18,146 bases of DNA, taken from an uncultured Alistipes sp. GTDB taxonomy: Bacteria; Bacteroidota; Bacteroidia; Bacteroidales; Rikenellaceae. The position numbers and the translations under genes are program-made. Positions 9,627-18,092 of the stretch are shown piece after piece. The stretch is from assembly GCA_900542505.1 (NCBI GenBank), contig UQNV01000044.1, positions 1 to 18,146 of the forward strand, written 5' to 3'. The notes below the pieces were generated by a model. It saw only the letters and a list, made by a program, of their open reading frames with translations. It was not told the origin of the DNA and searched no databases. Position 1 is the stretch's first letter. Every line of letters starts with the position of its first letter.

Positions 9627-12600
9627 TTACTCGAGTTTGACGGAGAGCGCCAGACCACGGAGCTCGTGCAGCAGCACGTTCATTGCCTCGGGGATGCCCG
9701 GTCGGGGCAGGTTCTCGCCCTTGACAATGGACTCGTAGGCCTTCGCACGTCCCATCACGTCGTCGGACTTGATGGTCAGAATCTCCTGCAGGATGTTGGC
9801 GGCGCCGAAGCCCTCGAGCGCCCAAACCTCCATCTCACCGAAACGCTGGCCACCGAACTGCGCCTTACCGCCGAGCGGCTGCTGCGTGATGAGCGAGTAG
9901 GGACCAATCGAACGGGCATGCATCTTGTCGTCAATCATGTGGCCCAGCTTGAGCATGTAGATGACGCCCACCGTAGCCGGCTGGTCAAACTTCTCGCCCG
10001 TACCGCCGTCGTAGAGATACGTACGGCCGCTGTGCGGAATGCCTGCCTTGGCCGTGTACTCGTTGATTTGGTCGAGCGACGCACCGTCGAAAATCGGCGT
10101 GGCGAACTTCAGACCCAGCTCGCGGCCGGCCCAACCGAGCACGGTCTCGTAAATCTGGCCCAGGTTCATTCGCGAAGGCACACCCAGCGGGTTGAGGCAG
10201 ATGTCGACAATCGTACCGTCCTCGAGGAACGGCATGTCCTCGTCGCGCACCACCTTCGCCACGATACCCTTGTTACCGTGACGGCCGGCCATCTTGTCAC
10301 CCACCTTCAGTTTGCGCTTCTTGGCGATGTAGACCTTGGCCATCTGGATAACGCCCGTCTGGGGCAGCTCGTCGCCGTTGGTCAGGTTGTACTTCTCGCG
10401 CTTGATGGCCGCGTCGGCCTTCTTCCACTCGATGGTATAATTGTTAATCGTCGTCTCGATGAGCGAGTCGATGTGCGCATCGCCCGTCCACTTGCACGAA
10501 CCGAGGTTGAGGTAGCCCGTCATGACGCCGGTCTTCTCATCCGACGACTTGCGTGCAAGCTCCTCGAGCAGCTTCTGCGTGAACTTCGTCCCGGCGGGAT
10601 AGAGCTCGACGCCGAAGTAGTCGGTGATGCCCGTGGTGGTCTTGCCCTGGAGCAGCGTCCAGAGTTTCGAGACAAGGAGTTTCGTCAGCTCGGCAACCTG
10701 CCCGGCGAACTTCTCGTCGAGCTTCTCGAGCTGCAGCTTCTCGGCATTCTTGCTCTTCTTGCCGTCCTTGCCGGCACGGCTGTAGAGCTTCGTGTCGATG
10801 ACCACGCCGTGCAGCGAAGGCTGCGCCTTGAGCGAGGCATCCTTCACATCGCCGGCCTTGTCGCCGAAGATGGCACGCAGCAGCTTCTCCTCGGGCGAGG
10901 GGTCGCTCTCTCCCTTCGGCGTAATCTTGCCGATGAGGATGTCTCCCGGGTGGATGTTGGCACCGATGCGCACGATACCGTTGGCATCGAGGTCCTTGGT
11001 GGCATCCTCCGAGACGTTCGGAATATCCGACGTGAGCTCCTCGACGCCGCGCTTCGTATCGCGGACCTCCATGATATACTCGTCGACGTGCACCGACGTG
11101 AAGATATCCTCACGCTGGATACGCTCCGAAATCACGATGGCGTCCTCGAAGTTGTAACCCTTCCAGGGCATGAAGGCCACCTTCAGGTTGCGGCCCAGAG
11201 CCAGCTCGCCGGCCTGCGTCGAGTAACCCTCGGTCAGAATCTGCCCCTTGGTCACATGGTCGCCCGTGAGCACCGTCGGCTTGAGCGTGATGGAGGTGTT
11301 CTGGTTCGTACGGCGGTAGCGCGGCAGCTCGTAGGTCGTCACCTCGGGAGCGAACGATGCGATGATTTCATCCTCCGTACGCTCGTACTTGATTTGAATC
11401 TTCGTCGCGTCGGCGAATACCACCTCGCCTTCGCCCTCGGCCACAATCTGGATGCGGCTGTCGGAAATCATATCCTTCTCGATGCCCGTACCGACGATGG
11501 GCGCCTCGCACGTAACGAGGGGCACGGCCTGGCGCATCATGTTCGAACCCATCAGCGCACGGTTGGCGTCGTCGTGCTCGAGGAACGGGATAAGGCTTGC
11601 GGCAATCGAGGCAATCTGGTTGGGCGCAACGTCCATCAGGTTCACCTCCTTGTCGGTCACCACGGGGAAGTCGGCACCCTGGCGCGCCTTGATGCGGTCG
11701 GGCTGCAGGAAGTGGCCCTCATCGTCGATGGGCATGTTCGACTGCGCGATGATTTTGCCCTCCTCCTCCTCGGCCGAGTAGTAGCGGATGTGCGAGTTGT
11801 CCATGTCGATGACGCCGTCGGTAACCGTACGGTAGGGCGTCTCGATGAAGCCCATCGGCGAAATCTTCGCATAGACGCAGAGCGACGAAATCAGACCGAT
11901 GTTCGGGCCTTCGGGCGACTCGATGGGGCAGAGACGTCCGTAGTGGGTATAGTGTACGTCTCGCACCTCGAAACCTGCGCGGTCACGCGAAAGACCGCCG
12001 GGGCCGAGGGCCGACAGACGACGCTTGTGGGTAATCTCGGCCAGCGGGTTAATCTGGTCCATGAACTGCGACAGCTGCGAGGTGCCGAAGAAGGAGTTGA
12101 TGACCGACGACAGCGTCTTGGCGTTAATCAGGTCCACCGGCGTGAATACCTCGTTGTCACGTACGTTCATGCGCTCGCGAATCGTACGCGTCATGCGCAC
12201 GAAGCCGACCGAGAACTGGTTCGAAAGCTGCTCGCCCACGGTGCGGACGCGGCGGTTCGACAGGTGGTCGATATCGTCCACGTCGGCTTTCGAGTTGATG
12301 AGCTGAATCAGGTACTTGATGATGGCGATGATGTCCTCGCGCGTAAGCGTGCGGATGGCCGGGTCGATGTCCAGGTTCAGCTTCTTGTTGATACGGTAGC
12401 GACCTACGTCGCCCAAATCGTAACGCTTGTCCGAGAAGAAGAGTTTCTCGATGACATCGCGCGCCGTTGCCTCATCGGGCGGCTCCGAAGCGCGCAGCTG
12501 CCGGTAGATGTAGACGACAGCCTCCTTTTCGGAGTTGCAGGGGTCTTTCTGCAGTGTATTGTAGATAATCGAGAAGTCGATGCCCGACAGGTTCTCCTTG

Positions 12601-13487
12601 TGGAGCAGGATGGTCTTGGCACCGCTTTCGATAATCTGGTCGATGTGCTCCTCCTCGAGCACCGTCTCGCGGTCTACGATGACGTTGTTACGCTCGATGG
12701 AGACCACCTCGCCGGTATCCTCGTCGACGAAGTCCTCGACCCAGGTCGAAAGCACGCGTGCAGCCAGTTTGCGGCCCACGGCCTTCTTCAGGTTGGCCTT
12801 GGTGACCTTCACCTCGTCGGCCAGGTCGAAAATCTCGAGAATCTGCTGGTCCGCCTCATAACCGATAGCACGCAGAAGCGTCGTCACGGGGAGCTTCTTC
12901 TTACGGTCGATGTAGGCGTACATCACGTTGTTGATGTCCGTGGCAAACTCAATCCACGACCCCTTGAAGGGGATGATGCGGGCCGAATAGAGCTTCGTAC
13001 CGTTGGTATGCATGCTCTGTCCGAAGAAAACGCCCGGGGAACGGTGCAGCTGCGACACGATGACACGCTCGGCTCCGTTGATGACGAACGTACCTCGCTC
13101 GGTCATGTAGGGAATCGTACCGAAATAGACGTCCTGAACCACTACGCCGAAATCTTCATGCTCGTCGTCCGTGCAATAGAGCTTGAGCTTGGCCTTCAGG
13201 GGAACGCTGTATGTCAGGCCGCGTTCGAGACACTCCTCGATGGAGTAACGCGGCGGGTCGATATAGTAGTCGATGAACTCCAGAACGAAGTTGTTCCGGG
13301 TATCCGTAATGGGGAAATTTTCCTGAAAGACCTTGTAGAGTCCCTCGTTCTTACGGTTTTCGGCCGTAGTGTCCATCTGGAAAAAGTCCCGGAATGATTT
13401 GAGCTGAACCTCCAGCAAGTCCGGATAGGGCACCCGGTTCTTGACTGTCGAAAAGCTGATTCTTGGTTGTTGTTTAGCTGCGGACAT
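9627..13487 (-). CDS. rpoB: DNA-directed RNA polymerase subunit beta
   Basis: A 1286-residue beta subunit. The rifampicin-binding region runs from SQLSQFMDQ to ALGPGG. D477, H487 and S492 correspond to E. coli D516, H526 and S531 and are all in the sensitive state; E. coli N518 and S522 are I479 and A483 here. The [12 protein letters not shown] motif has K1065 and K1073, the conserved basic residues near the active centre. A lysine- and glutamate-rich, probably coiled-coil segment at about 905-1050 occupies the position where E. coli beta carries its large lineage-specific insert. The start is the ATG at 13487 ([12 protein letters not shown]), without a Shine-Dalgarno. It lies 240 nt downstream of rplL behind a hairpin and U-tract, and 37 nt upstream of rpoC. 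Confidence 0.98.
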   Translation of the reverse strand: MSAAKQQPRISFSTVKNRVPYPDLLEVQLKSFRDFFQMDTTAENRKNEGLYKVFQENFPITDTRNNFVLEFIDYYIDPPRYSIEECLERGLTYSVPLKAKLKLYCTDDEHEDFGVVVQDVYFGTIPYMTERGTFVINGAERVIVSQLHRSPGVFFGQSMHTNGTKLYSARIIPFKGSWIEFATDINNVMYAYIDRKKKLPVTTLLRAIGYEADQQILEIFDLADEVKVTKANLKKAVGRKLAARVLSTWVEDFVDEDTGEVVSIERNNVIVDRETVLEEEHIDQIIESGAKTILLHKENLSGIDFSIIYNTLQKDPCNSEKEAVVYIYRQLRASEPPDEATARDVIEKLFFSDKRYDLGDVGRYRINKKLNLDIDPAIRTLTREDIIAIIKYLIQLINSKADVDDIDHLSNRRVRTVGEQLSNQFSVGFVRMTRTIRERMNVRDNEVFTPVDLINAKTLSSVINSFFGTSQLSQFMDQINPLAEITHKRRLSALGPGGLSRDRAGFEVRDVHYTHYGRLCPIESPEGPNIGLISSLCVYAKISPMGFIETPYRTVTDGVIDMDNSHIRYYSAEEEEGKIIAQSNMPIDDEGHFLQPDRIKARQGADFPVVTDKEVNLMDVAPNQIASIAASLIPFLEHDDANRALMGSNMMRQAVPLVTCEAPIVGTGIEKDMISDSRIQIVAEGEGEVVFADATKIQIKYERTEDEIIASFAPEVTTYELPRYRRTNQNTSITLKPTVLTGDHVTKGQILTEGYSTQAGELALGRNLKVAFMPWKGYNFEDAIVISERIQREDIFTSVHVDEYIMEVRDTKRGVEELTSDIPNVSEDATKDLDANGIVRIGANIHPGDILIGKITPKGESDPSPEEKLLRAIFGDKAGDVKDASLKAQPSLHGVVIDTKLYSRAGKDGKKSKNAEKLQLEKLDEKFAGQVAELTKLLVSKLWTLLQGKTTTGITDYFGVELYPAGTKFTQKLLEELARKSSDEKTGVMTGYLNLGSCKWTGDAHIDSLIETTINNYTIEWKKADAAIKREKYNLTNGDELPQTGVIQMAKVYIAKKRKLKVGDKMAGRHGNKGIVAKVVRDEDMPFLEDGTIVDICLNPLGVPSRMNLGQIYETVLGWAGRELGLKFATPIFDGASLDQINEYTAKAGIPHSGRTYLYDGGTGEKFDQPATVGVIYMLKLGHMIDDKMHARSIGPYSLITQQPLGGKAQFGGQRFGEMEVWALEGFGAANILQEILTIKSDDVMGRAKAYESIVKGENLPRPGIPEAMNVLLHELRGLALSVKLE

Positions 13488-13537
13488 CGGTAAAATCCAA
13501 ATTAGTTGAAGTGTAAGTTCGCGTGTGTGAGTTACGC

Positions 13538-13563
13538 TCCCGAAACGGGACTGCTTTATCCCG
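13538..13563 (-). promoter_or_regulatory. Three-arm alternative-hairpin segment in the rpoB leader
   Basis: On the minus strand, arm CGGGA (13563-13559), arm TCCCG (13550-13546) and arm CGGGA (13542-13538) follow one another. The middle arm can pair with the first across an 8-nt loop or with the third across a TTT loop, but not both. The segment lies 51 nt upstream of the rpoB start codon. The arms are only 5 bp, so this may be chance; a regulatory role is inference. Confidence 0.3.
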
Positions 13564-13656
13564 CTAATGCCCCCAGTGTAACGACATTACATCCCTGAGA
13601 GCATTCAAATTCCAAAAACCGGACACAGCTCAAACGGCACTTCCGGTCTTTAGAGC

Positions 13657-13696
13657 AAAAAGGCATAGAGCTTACAGCGAATGTAAGCCCTATACC
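13657..13696 (-). terminator. Probable rplL-rpoB attenuator (hairpin plus U-tract)
   Basis: In minus-strand RNA, GGUAUAG-G-GCUUACA pairs with UGUAAGC-U-CUAUGCC over 15 bp around loop UUCGC and is followed by five U. Two of the pairs are G-U in this RNA but would be A-C mismatches in the plus-strand RNA, so the fold favours the operon's coding strand. It lies 31 nt after the rplL stop. A weaker hairpin (13647-13618, 6 bp, large loop) followed by four U comes next. The position matches the partial terminator between rplL and rpoB in E. coli, which lowers polymerase expression relative to L7/L12. Confidence 0.75.
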
Positions 13697-13727
13697 TGCA
13701 TTGACTGAACAGTCGTAAGCGGCAATG

Positions 13728-14105
13728 CTACTTAACCTCAACTTCAGCACCTGCCTCCTCGAGCTGAGCCTTAATCTGCTCGGCCTCCTCCTTGGAGACA
13801 CCCTCCTTAACGGCCTTGGGAGCACCGTCAACGAGCGCCTTTGCATCGCCCAGCGACAGGCCGGCGATATCCTTAACGGCCTTGATAACCTGAAGCTTGG
13901 CCTGACCGGCGTTCTTCAGGATAACGTCGAACGACGTCTTCTCGGCTGCGGCAGCCTCGCCGGCGCCGGCAGCGGGAGCAGCAACAGCAACAGCTGCAGC
14001 AGCGGGCTCAATTCCGTACTCCTCCTTGAGGATAGTAGCCAGTTCGTTTACCTCCTTAACTGTCAAATTTACCAATTCTTCAGCCAGTTTCTTTACATCT
14101 GCCAT
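13728..14105 (-). CDS. rplL: 50S ribosomal protein bL12 (L7/L12)
   Basis: A 125-residue acidic stalk protein. It is present in several copies per ribosome and recruits translation GTPases, including the EF-Tu encoded upstream. The N-terminal dimerisation domain (about 1-34, with [19 protein letters not shown]) is followed by an Ala/Gly-rich flexible hinge (about 35-55). The globular C-terminal domain carries the conserved [20 protein letters not shown] helix region that contacts factors. Length is standard. It starts 43 nt after rplJ; the leader is AT-rich with no Shine-Dalgarno. Higher expression than rpoB is expected from the attenuator downstream. Confidence 0.98.
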   Translation of the reverse strand: MADVKKLAEELVNLTVKEVNELATILKEEYGIEPAAAAVAVAAPAAGAGEAAAAEKTSFDVILKNAGQAKLQVIKAVKDIAGLSLGDAKALVDGAPKAVKEGVSKEEAEQIKAQLEEAGAEVEVK

Positions 14106-14148
14106 AGTTGTAATTCGTATTAAATTTTGTTTTTAATTCTTGTTGTGA

Positions 14149-14673
14149 TTAGTTGTTTCGCGATTCGAGCGTCTTCACGAGGCCCGCAATCTTTTGACCT
14201 GCATTACCCTGCAATGCAGAAATAACATTCTTGGCGGGGGACTGCAGCAGCGCAACGATGTCGCCGATAAGTTCCTCCCTGCTCTTGATGTTGCACAGTG
14301 TCTCGAGCTGCTCGTCGCCTACGTACACGCATCCTTCGGCGTAAGCCGCCTTCAGCACGGGCTTGTCGGACGTCTTGCGGAACTCCTTGATGAGGACCGC
14401 AGGGGCCTTGGCCACCTCCGTGAACATAATCGACGTGGAACCCTCCAATACCTTTACCAAATCGGCATCGGCCTTCTCCACCTTCTCGAGCGCCTTCGTC
14501 AGAAGCGTGTTCTTGACTACAACGAGCTTCACGTTGCTCTCGAAGCACTTGCGACGGAGCGAAGCGGTCTGCTCGGCATTGAGCGACTCGATGTTGGTGA
14601 TGTAAAAGTGAGGATAAGCTTGGAGCTGCTCGGCAAGGCTGTTAATTACAACCAGTTTTTCTTCCTTTGTCAT
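14149..14673 (-). CDS. rplJ: 50S ribosomal protein uL10
   Basis: A 174-residue stalk base protein. Its N-terminal domain binds 23S rRNA beside L11, and its C-terminal helix carries the L7/L12 dimers. The N-terminus MTKEEKLVVINSLAEQL and the VKLVVVKNTLLTKAL segment are typical of bacterial L10. The gene begins 18 nt after the rplA stop codon. Unlike most genes in this window it has a strong Shine-Dalgarno, GAGAGGAG, 8 nt from the ATG. The gap is too short for an E. coli-type L10 leader, where L10 binds to repress the operon; any such site would have to lie inside rplA. Confidence 0.97.
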   Translation of the reverse strand: MTKEEKLVVINSLAEQLQAYPHFYITNIESLNAEQTASLRRKCFESNVKLVVVKNTLLTKALEKVEKADADLVKVLEGSTSIMFTEVAKAPAVLIKEFRKTSDKPVLKAAYAEGCVYVGDEQLETLCNIKSREELIGDIVALLQSPAKNVISALQGNAGQKIAGLVKTLESRNN

Positions 14674-14681
14674 CTCTTAGT

Positions 14682-14689
14682 CTCCTCTC
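14682..14689 (-). promoter_or_regulatory. Unusually strong Shine-Dalgarno before rplJ
   Basis: On the minus strand GAGAGGAG ends 8 nt before the rplJ ATG at 14673. Its AGGAG core would pair fully with the 16S anti-Shine-Dalgarno. Bacteroidota rarely use this signal, and most neighbouring starts here lack it. Confidence 0.7.
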
Positions 14690-14691
14690 TT

Positions 14692-15390
14692 TTATTTGGT
14701 TTCTACTGACTTGGCATCAATCTGCACACCGGGACTCATGGTCGTCGAAAGATAGATACTCTTCACATAAGAACCTTTGGCAGCAGCCGGTTTGAGCTTG
14801 ATAATCATGCCCAGGACCTCCTTCGCGTTGTCCGCGATTTGGTCAGCCGAGAACGAAATCTTGCCGACCGAAGTGTGGATGATACCGAACTTGTCGACCT
14901 TGAAGTCGATTTTACCCGATTTCACCTCGCTTACGGCCTTTCCGACCTCCATCGTCACCGTACCCGTCTTGGGGTTAGGCATCAGACCGCGGGGACCCAG
15001 GATACGGCCCAGCGCTCCGACCTTGCCCATCACGTTGGGCGTACATACGATAACGTCGACGTCGGTCCAACCCGACTTGATTTTGTCTACATACTCATCC
15101 AGACCTACGTAGTCTGCTCCGGCAGCCTTGGCCTCGGCCTCCTTCTCGGGGGTGCAGAGCACGAGCACGCGCACCTGCTTACCTGTTCCGTGGGGAAGCG
15201 TTACGACACCGCGCACCATCTGGTTGGCCTTGCGGGGGTCAACACCCAGACGAACGTCGATATCAACCGAAGCGTCGAATTTCGTAAACGTGATTTCCTT
15301 CAGAAGAGCGGCAGCCTCCGAGAGCTTGTAAGCCTTACCGGCTTCCACCTTTGCGTAGGCGATTTTTTGATTTTTTGTCAACTTACTCAT
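14692..15390 (-). CDS. rplA: 50S ribosomal protein uL1
   Basis: A 232-residue L1 protein, which forms the mobile L1 stalk of the large subunit near the E site and helps release deacylated tRNA. Conserved L1 features are visible: the [20 protein letters not shown] segment near the N-terminus, [14 protein letters not shown], the domain II stretch with [17 protein letters not shown], and [10 protein letters not shown] toward the end. Length is normal. It begins 13 nt after rplK. In many bacteria L1 represses rplKA by binding a leader before rplK; here only 16 nt separate nusG and rplK, so such a site is not apparent. Confidence 0.98.
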   Translation of the reverse strand: MSKLTKNQKIAYAKVEAGKAYKLSEAAALLKEITFTKFDASVDIDVRLGVDPRKANQMVRGVVTLPHGTGKQVRVLVLCTPEKEAEAKAAGADYVGLDEYVDKIKSGWTDVDVIVCTPNVMGKVGALGRILGPRGLMPNPKTGTVTMEVGKAVSEVKSGKIDFKVDKFGIIHTSVGKISFSADQIADNAKEVLGMIIKLKPAAAKGSYVKSIYLSTTMSPGVQIDAKSVETK

Positions 15391-15403
15391 CTTCGTAAAT
15401 CAA

Positions 15404-15844
15404 TTACAGATTAGGAAATTCTCCCACTACGCTGATACCCATACTGCGCGCAGTACCGGCAACCATACGCATAGCAGCCTCAAGCGTGAAGCAGTTCATG
15501 TCGGGCATCTTGTCCTGCGCAATCTCCTTGATTTGGTCCCAGGTTACCTGGCCGACCTTGTCGCGGTTAGGCTGTGCGGAGCCGCTCTTGATTTTAGCTG
15601 CTTCCTTGAGCTGAATGGCTACGGGCGGTTGTTTAACAACGAAGTCGAACGACTTGTCCGTGTAAACCGTGATGATAACCGGAAGAACCTTACCAGCCTT
15701 GTCCTGAGTACGGGCATTGAATTGCTTGCAGAAGTCCATGATATTGACTCCCTTGGAACCTAATGCCGGACCTACCGGGGGCGAAGGATTGGCAGCACCA
15801 CCTTTAATCTGCAATTTGATAAATGCAGCAACCTCTTTTGCCAT
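15404..15844 (-). CDS. rplK: 50S ribosomal protein uL11
   Basis: A 146-residue L11 protein, part of the GTPase-associated centre. Its C-terminal domain binds 23S rRNA; its N-terminal domain contacts factors and is needed for RelA-type stringent signalling. The proline-rich PPVGPALG turn is at residues 22-29, the region implicated in thiopeptide (thiostrepton) action. The C-terminal rRNA-binding segment runs through [20 protein letters not shown]. Length is slightly longer than the usual 141-142. It starts 16 nt after nusG with a modest AAGGA Shine-Dalgarno (15854-15850) 5 nt before the ATG. Confidence 0.98.
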   Translation of the reverse strand: MAKEVAAFIKLQIKGGAANPSPPVGPALGSKGVNIMDFCKQFNARTQDKAGKVLPVIITVYTDKSFDFVVKQPPVAIQLKEAAKIKSGSAQPNRDKVGQVTWDQIKEIAQDKMPDMNCFTLEAAMRMVAGTARSMGISVVGEFPNL

Positions 15845-15860
15845 AATTTTCCTTGGTTAA

Positions 15861-16421
15861 TTATTCTTTTTCTACTTGGGTGAAACTCAACTCCATAGGA
15901 GTTTTGCGCCCGAATATCTTCACCGATACCGTGAGTTTCTTGCGCTCGCTGTCGACAGTCTCAATAGTACCTTGGAAGCTTGAGAAAGGACCGTCCGTAA
16001 CCTTGACGGTCTCGCCGACAAAGAAGGGTATTTCGTTTTCCTCCTCCATGACGCTCAGCTCGTCGACACGGCCCAGGATGCGTGCTACCTCCTGTGGACG
16101 CAGAGGCGTGGCAATCATCTTGCGGCTGTCTTCCTTGGTGTCGCCGAGGAATCCGAGCACATTGGGAGTATTACGAATTATAATCGGAATCTGACCTACA
16201 AACGCTGCTTCAATCAACACGTAACCCGGATAAGAAACCTTCTCTTTCGAGACCTTCTTTCCGTTGCGAATCGTATATACCTTTTCAGTGGGAATCAGCA
16301 CCTGGGAGATGTAATCCTCAAGGTGGTTGTGGCGAATTTCGGCCTCGATATACTCCTTGACCTTATTCTCCTTGCCACCGATGGCACGGACTACATACCA
16401 CTGTTTCTTAATCTCGCTCAT
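15861..16421 (-). CDS. nusG: Transcription termination/antitermination factor NusG
   Basis: A 186-residue elongation factor that bridges the polymerase clamp and contacts Rho or ribosomal protein uS10, coupling transcription to translation. The N-terminal NGN domain begins KKQWYVVRAIGGKENKV and covers roughly residues 5-110. The KOW domain covers about 128-160 and includes GETVKVTDGPFSSFQG, with G151 at its end. Length is normal for bacterial NusG, and the surrounding secE-nusG-rplK order supports NusG rather than a specialised paralogue such as RfaH or UpxY. It begins 20 nt after secE, has no clear Shine-Dalgarno, and is presumably cotranscribed. Confidence 0.97.
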   Translation of the reverse strand: MSEIKKQWYVVRAIGGKENKVKEYIEAEIRHNHLEDYISQVLIPTEKVYTIRNGKKVSKEKVSYPGYVLIEAAFVGQIPIIIRNTPNVLGFLGDTKEDSRKMIATPLRPQEVARILGRVDELSVMEEENEIPFFVGETVKVTDGPFSSFQGTIETVDSERKKLTVSVKIFGRKTPMELSFTQVEKE

Positions 16422-16441
16422 CGTTCAGCACTCAACTCGGT

Positions 16442-16639
16442 TTAACGACCAAGATTTGCCAGGGTCTTGTAGATGACGGCCATCAGATTCTCGAACGACA
16501 GGTCCATCGCCAAAACGATAATAGCGAAGATGACCGAAGCCACCATCACTACGACCGTCGAACTCTGAAGCTGCGGGAACGTGGGCCACGTCACCTTGTT
16601 CACAAGCTCGTTGTAGGATTCTTTTACGTAGTTGAACAT
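16442..16639 (-). CDS. secE: Preprotein translocase subunit SecE
   Basis: A 65-residue inner-membrane protein that clamps the two halves of SecY in the SecYEG channel. It is the short single-span form found in most bacteria. An amphipathic N-terminal helix carries the conserved VTWPT motif (W18, P19), and one hydrophobic transmembrane segment follows at about 28-47. It lies between tRNA-Trp (23 nt upstream) and nusG (20 nt downstream), its classical position. There is no Shine-Dalgarno; the leader is A-rich. Confidence 0.96.
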   Translation of the reverse strand: MFNYVKESYNELVNKVTWPTFPQLQSSTVVVMVASVIFAIIVLAMDLSFENLMAVIYKTLANLGR

Positions 16640-16662
16640 AACTTTCGTCTGTATTTTCTCAG

Positions 16663-16733
16663 CAGGAGCAGAGAGATTCGAACTCCCATCAACGGTTTTG
16701 GAGACCGCTATTCTACCCTTGAACTATGCTCCT
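16663..16733 (-). tRNA. tRNA-Trp (anticodon CCA)
   Basis: On the minus strand the acceptor AGGAGCA/TGCTCCT is perfectly paired. The D stem is GTTC/GAAT, the anticodon loop is CTCCAAA with anticodon CCA, and the T loop is TTCGAAT. The discriminator is G, as expected for tryptophan, and the 3' CCA is not encoded. It sits between tuf and secE in the operon, an arrangement seen in many bacteria, and so is probably excised from the polycistronic transcript by RNase P and 3' processing. Confidence 0.95.
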
Positions 16734-16738
16734 AGAAT

Positions 16739-16768
16739 GAGAAGCGGTGCGGTTGGGCACCGCTTCTC
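16739..16768 (-). other. Perfect 12-bp hairpin between tuf and tRNA-Trp
   Basis: GAGAAGCGGTGC and GCACCGCTTCTC form a perfect 12-bp stem with a 6-nt loop (CCAACC on the minus strand). It begins 18 nt after the tuf stop and ends 5 nt before the tRNA-Trp 5' end. No U-tract follows (ATTCT, then the tRNA), so full termination is unlikely. It more likely protects the 3' end of tuf mRNA after RNase P cuts at the tRNA, or gives partial termination. Confidence 0.75.
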
Positions 16769-16786
16769 CTATAATCGATTGGTGAA

Positions 16787-17974
16787 TTACTTCACAATCT
16801 TCAGAATCTGACCTGCACCTACCGTACGGCCACCCTCGCGGATTGCGAAGCGCAGACCCTCGTTCAGAGCGACGGGGTAGATGAGCTTAACGGTGATGGT
16901 CACGTGGTCACCCGGCATAACCATGTCGACACCGGCGGGCAGATGAACCTCACCCGTTACGTCCATCGTACGCAGGTAGAACTGGGGACGATAGTTGTTG
17001 TGGAACGGCGTGTGACGGCCACCCTCTTCCTTCTTCAGGATGTAGACCTCAGCTTCGAACTCGGTGTGCGGCGTAATCGAACCCGGCTTGGCAACGACCA
17101 TACCACGCTTAACCTCCTTCTTGTCGATACCGCGGAGCAGCAGACCTACGTTGTCACCTGCCTCACCCTCGTCGAGCAGCTTGCGGAACATCTCGACACC
17201 GGTGCAGGTCGAAGTCAGCGTCTTCTCCTCCAGACCGATAATCTCAACGGGATCACCTACGTGGATGATACCGGTCTCGATACGGCCCGTTACAACGGTA
17301 CCACGGCCGGTAATCGAGAATACGTCCTCGATAGGCATCAGGAAGGGCTTCTCGTTGTCACGCTGCGGAACGGGGATGTACTCGTCAACGGCATCCATCA
17401 GCTCGACAACCTTCTCCTCCCACTTCGGCTCGCCGTTGAGGGCGCCCAGTGCGGAACCACGGATGATGGGGGCGTTGTCGCCATCGTAGTCATACTTCGA
17501 GAGCAGGTCGCGAACCTCCATCTCAACGAGGTCGAGCATCTCGGGGTCGTCAACCATATCGCACTTGTTCAGGAAGACAACGATTCTCGGCACGTTCACC
17601 TGACGGGCGAGCAGCACGTGCTCGTTGGTCTGGGGCATCGGGCCGTCCGTAGCGGCAACTACCAGGATGGCACCGTCCATCTGAGCGGCACCGGTAACCA
17701 TGTTCTTCACATAGTCGGCGTGTCCCGGGCAGTCTACGTGAGCATAGTGACGGTTAGCCGTCTGGTACTCAACGTGAGCGGTGTTAATCGTAATACCACG
17801 CTCCTTCTCCTCGGGTGCGTTGTCAATCGAATCGAACGAACGAAGCTCCGACAGGCCCTTCTTGGCCAGAACGGTCGTGATAGCAGCGGTAAGGGTGGTC
17901 TTACCGTGGTCAACGTGTCCGATGGTACCGATGTTCACATGCGGTTTCGAACGGTCGAATTTTTCTTTTGCCAT
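16787..17974 (-). CDS. tuf: Elongation factor Tu
   Basis: A 395-residue EF-Tu, the GTPase that brings aminoacyl-tRNA to the ribosomal A site. GTP-binding motifs are intact: P-loop GHVDHGKT (19-26), switch I ending [12 protein letters not shown] with T62, DCPGH at 81-85 (H85 is catalytic), NKCD at 136-139 and the GSAL motif. Beta-barrel domains 2 and 3 follow to the usual C-terminus. Length is standard. The ATG at 17974 has an AT-rich leader without Shine-Dalgarno. The gene is preceded by tRNA-Gly and followed by a hairpin, tRNA-Trp and secE, the tufB-type context of E. coli. No consensus promoter is visible in the 118 nt between tRNA-Gly and tuf, so it is probably read from a promoter upstream of the tRNA cluster, outside the window. 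Confidence 0.98.
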   Translation of the reverse strand: MAKEKFDRSKPHVNIGTIGHVDHGKTTLTAAITTVLAKKGLSELRSFDSIDNAPEEKERGITINTAHVEYQTANRHYAHVDCPGHADYVKNMVTGAAQMDGAILVVAATDGPMPQTNEHVLLARQVNVPRIVVFLNKCDMVDDPEMLDLVEMEVRDLLSKYDYDGDNAPIIRGSALGALNGEPKWEEKVVELMDAVDEYIPVPQRDNEKPFLMPIEDVFSITGRGTVVTGRIETGIIHVGDPVEIIGLEEKTLTSTCTGVEMFRKLLDEGEAGDNVGLLLRGIDKKEVKRGMVVAKPGSITPHTEFEAEVYILKKEEGGRHTPFHNNYRPQFYLRTMDVTGEVHLPAGVDMVMPGDHVTITVKLIYPVALNEGLRFAIREGGRTVGAGQILKIVK

Positions 17975-18092
17975 AGTATTAAGTATTTAAAGTATTGTTA
18001 AACTTTATTCAAAGTTTAAAGTTCACCCAACAGTCAGCGCGCAACACAAGCAACCTTTTAGTTCCCTGCATCACACGCCTGCTGCATCGGAG

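Noticed and set aside
9590..9658. An N-terminal extension of RpoC starting at 9658
   Set aside because: It overlaps the end of rpoB, adds 23 unconserved residues, and the ATG at 9589 gives the usual RpoC N-terminus.
9666..13397. A 1243-codon open frame on the plus strand, antisense to rpoB
   Set aside because: Same mirror effect of strong codon bias in a GC-rich genome; no start signal and no homologous motifs.
18010..18017. A near-match to the -7 element upstream of tuf on the minus strand
   Set aside because: AAACTTTG lacks the first T of TAnnTTTG, and the nearest CAA on the plus strand gives a 24-nt spacer, so it does not meet the consensus.
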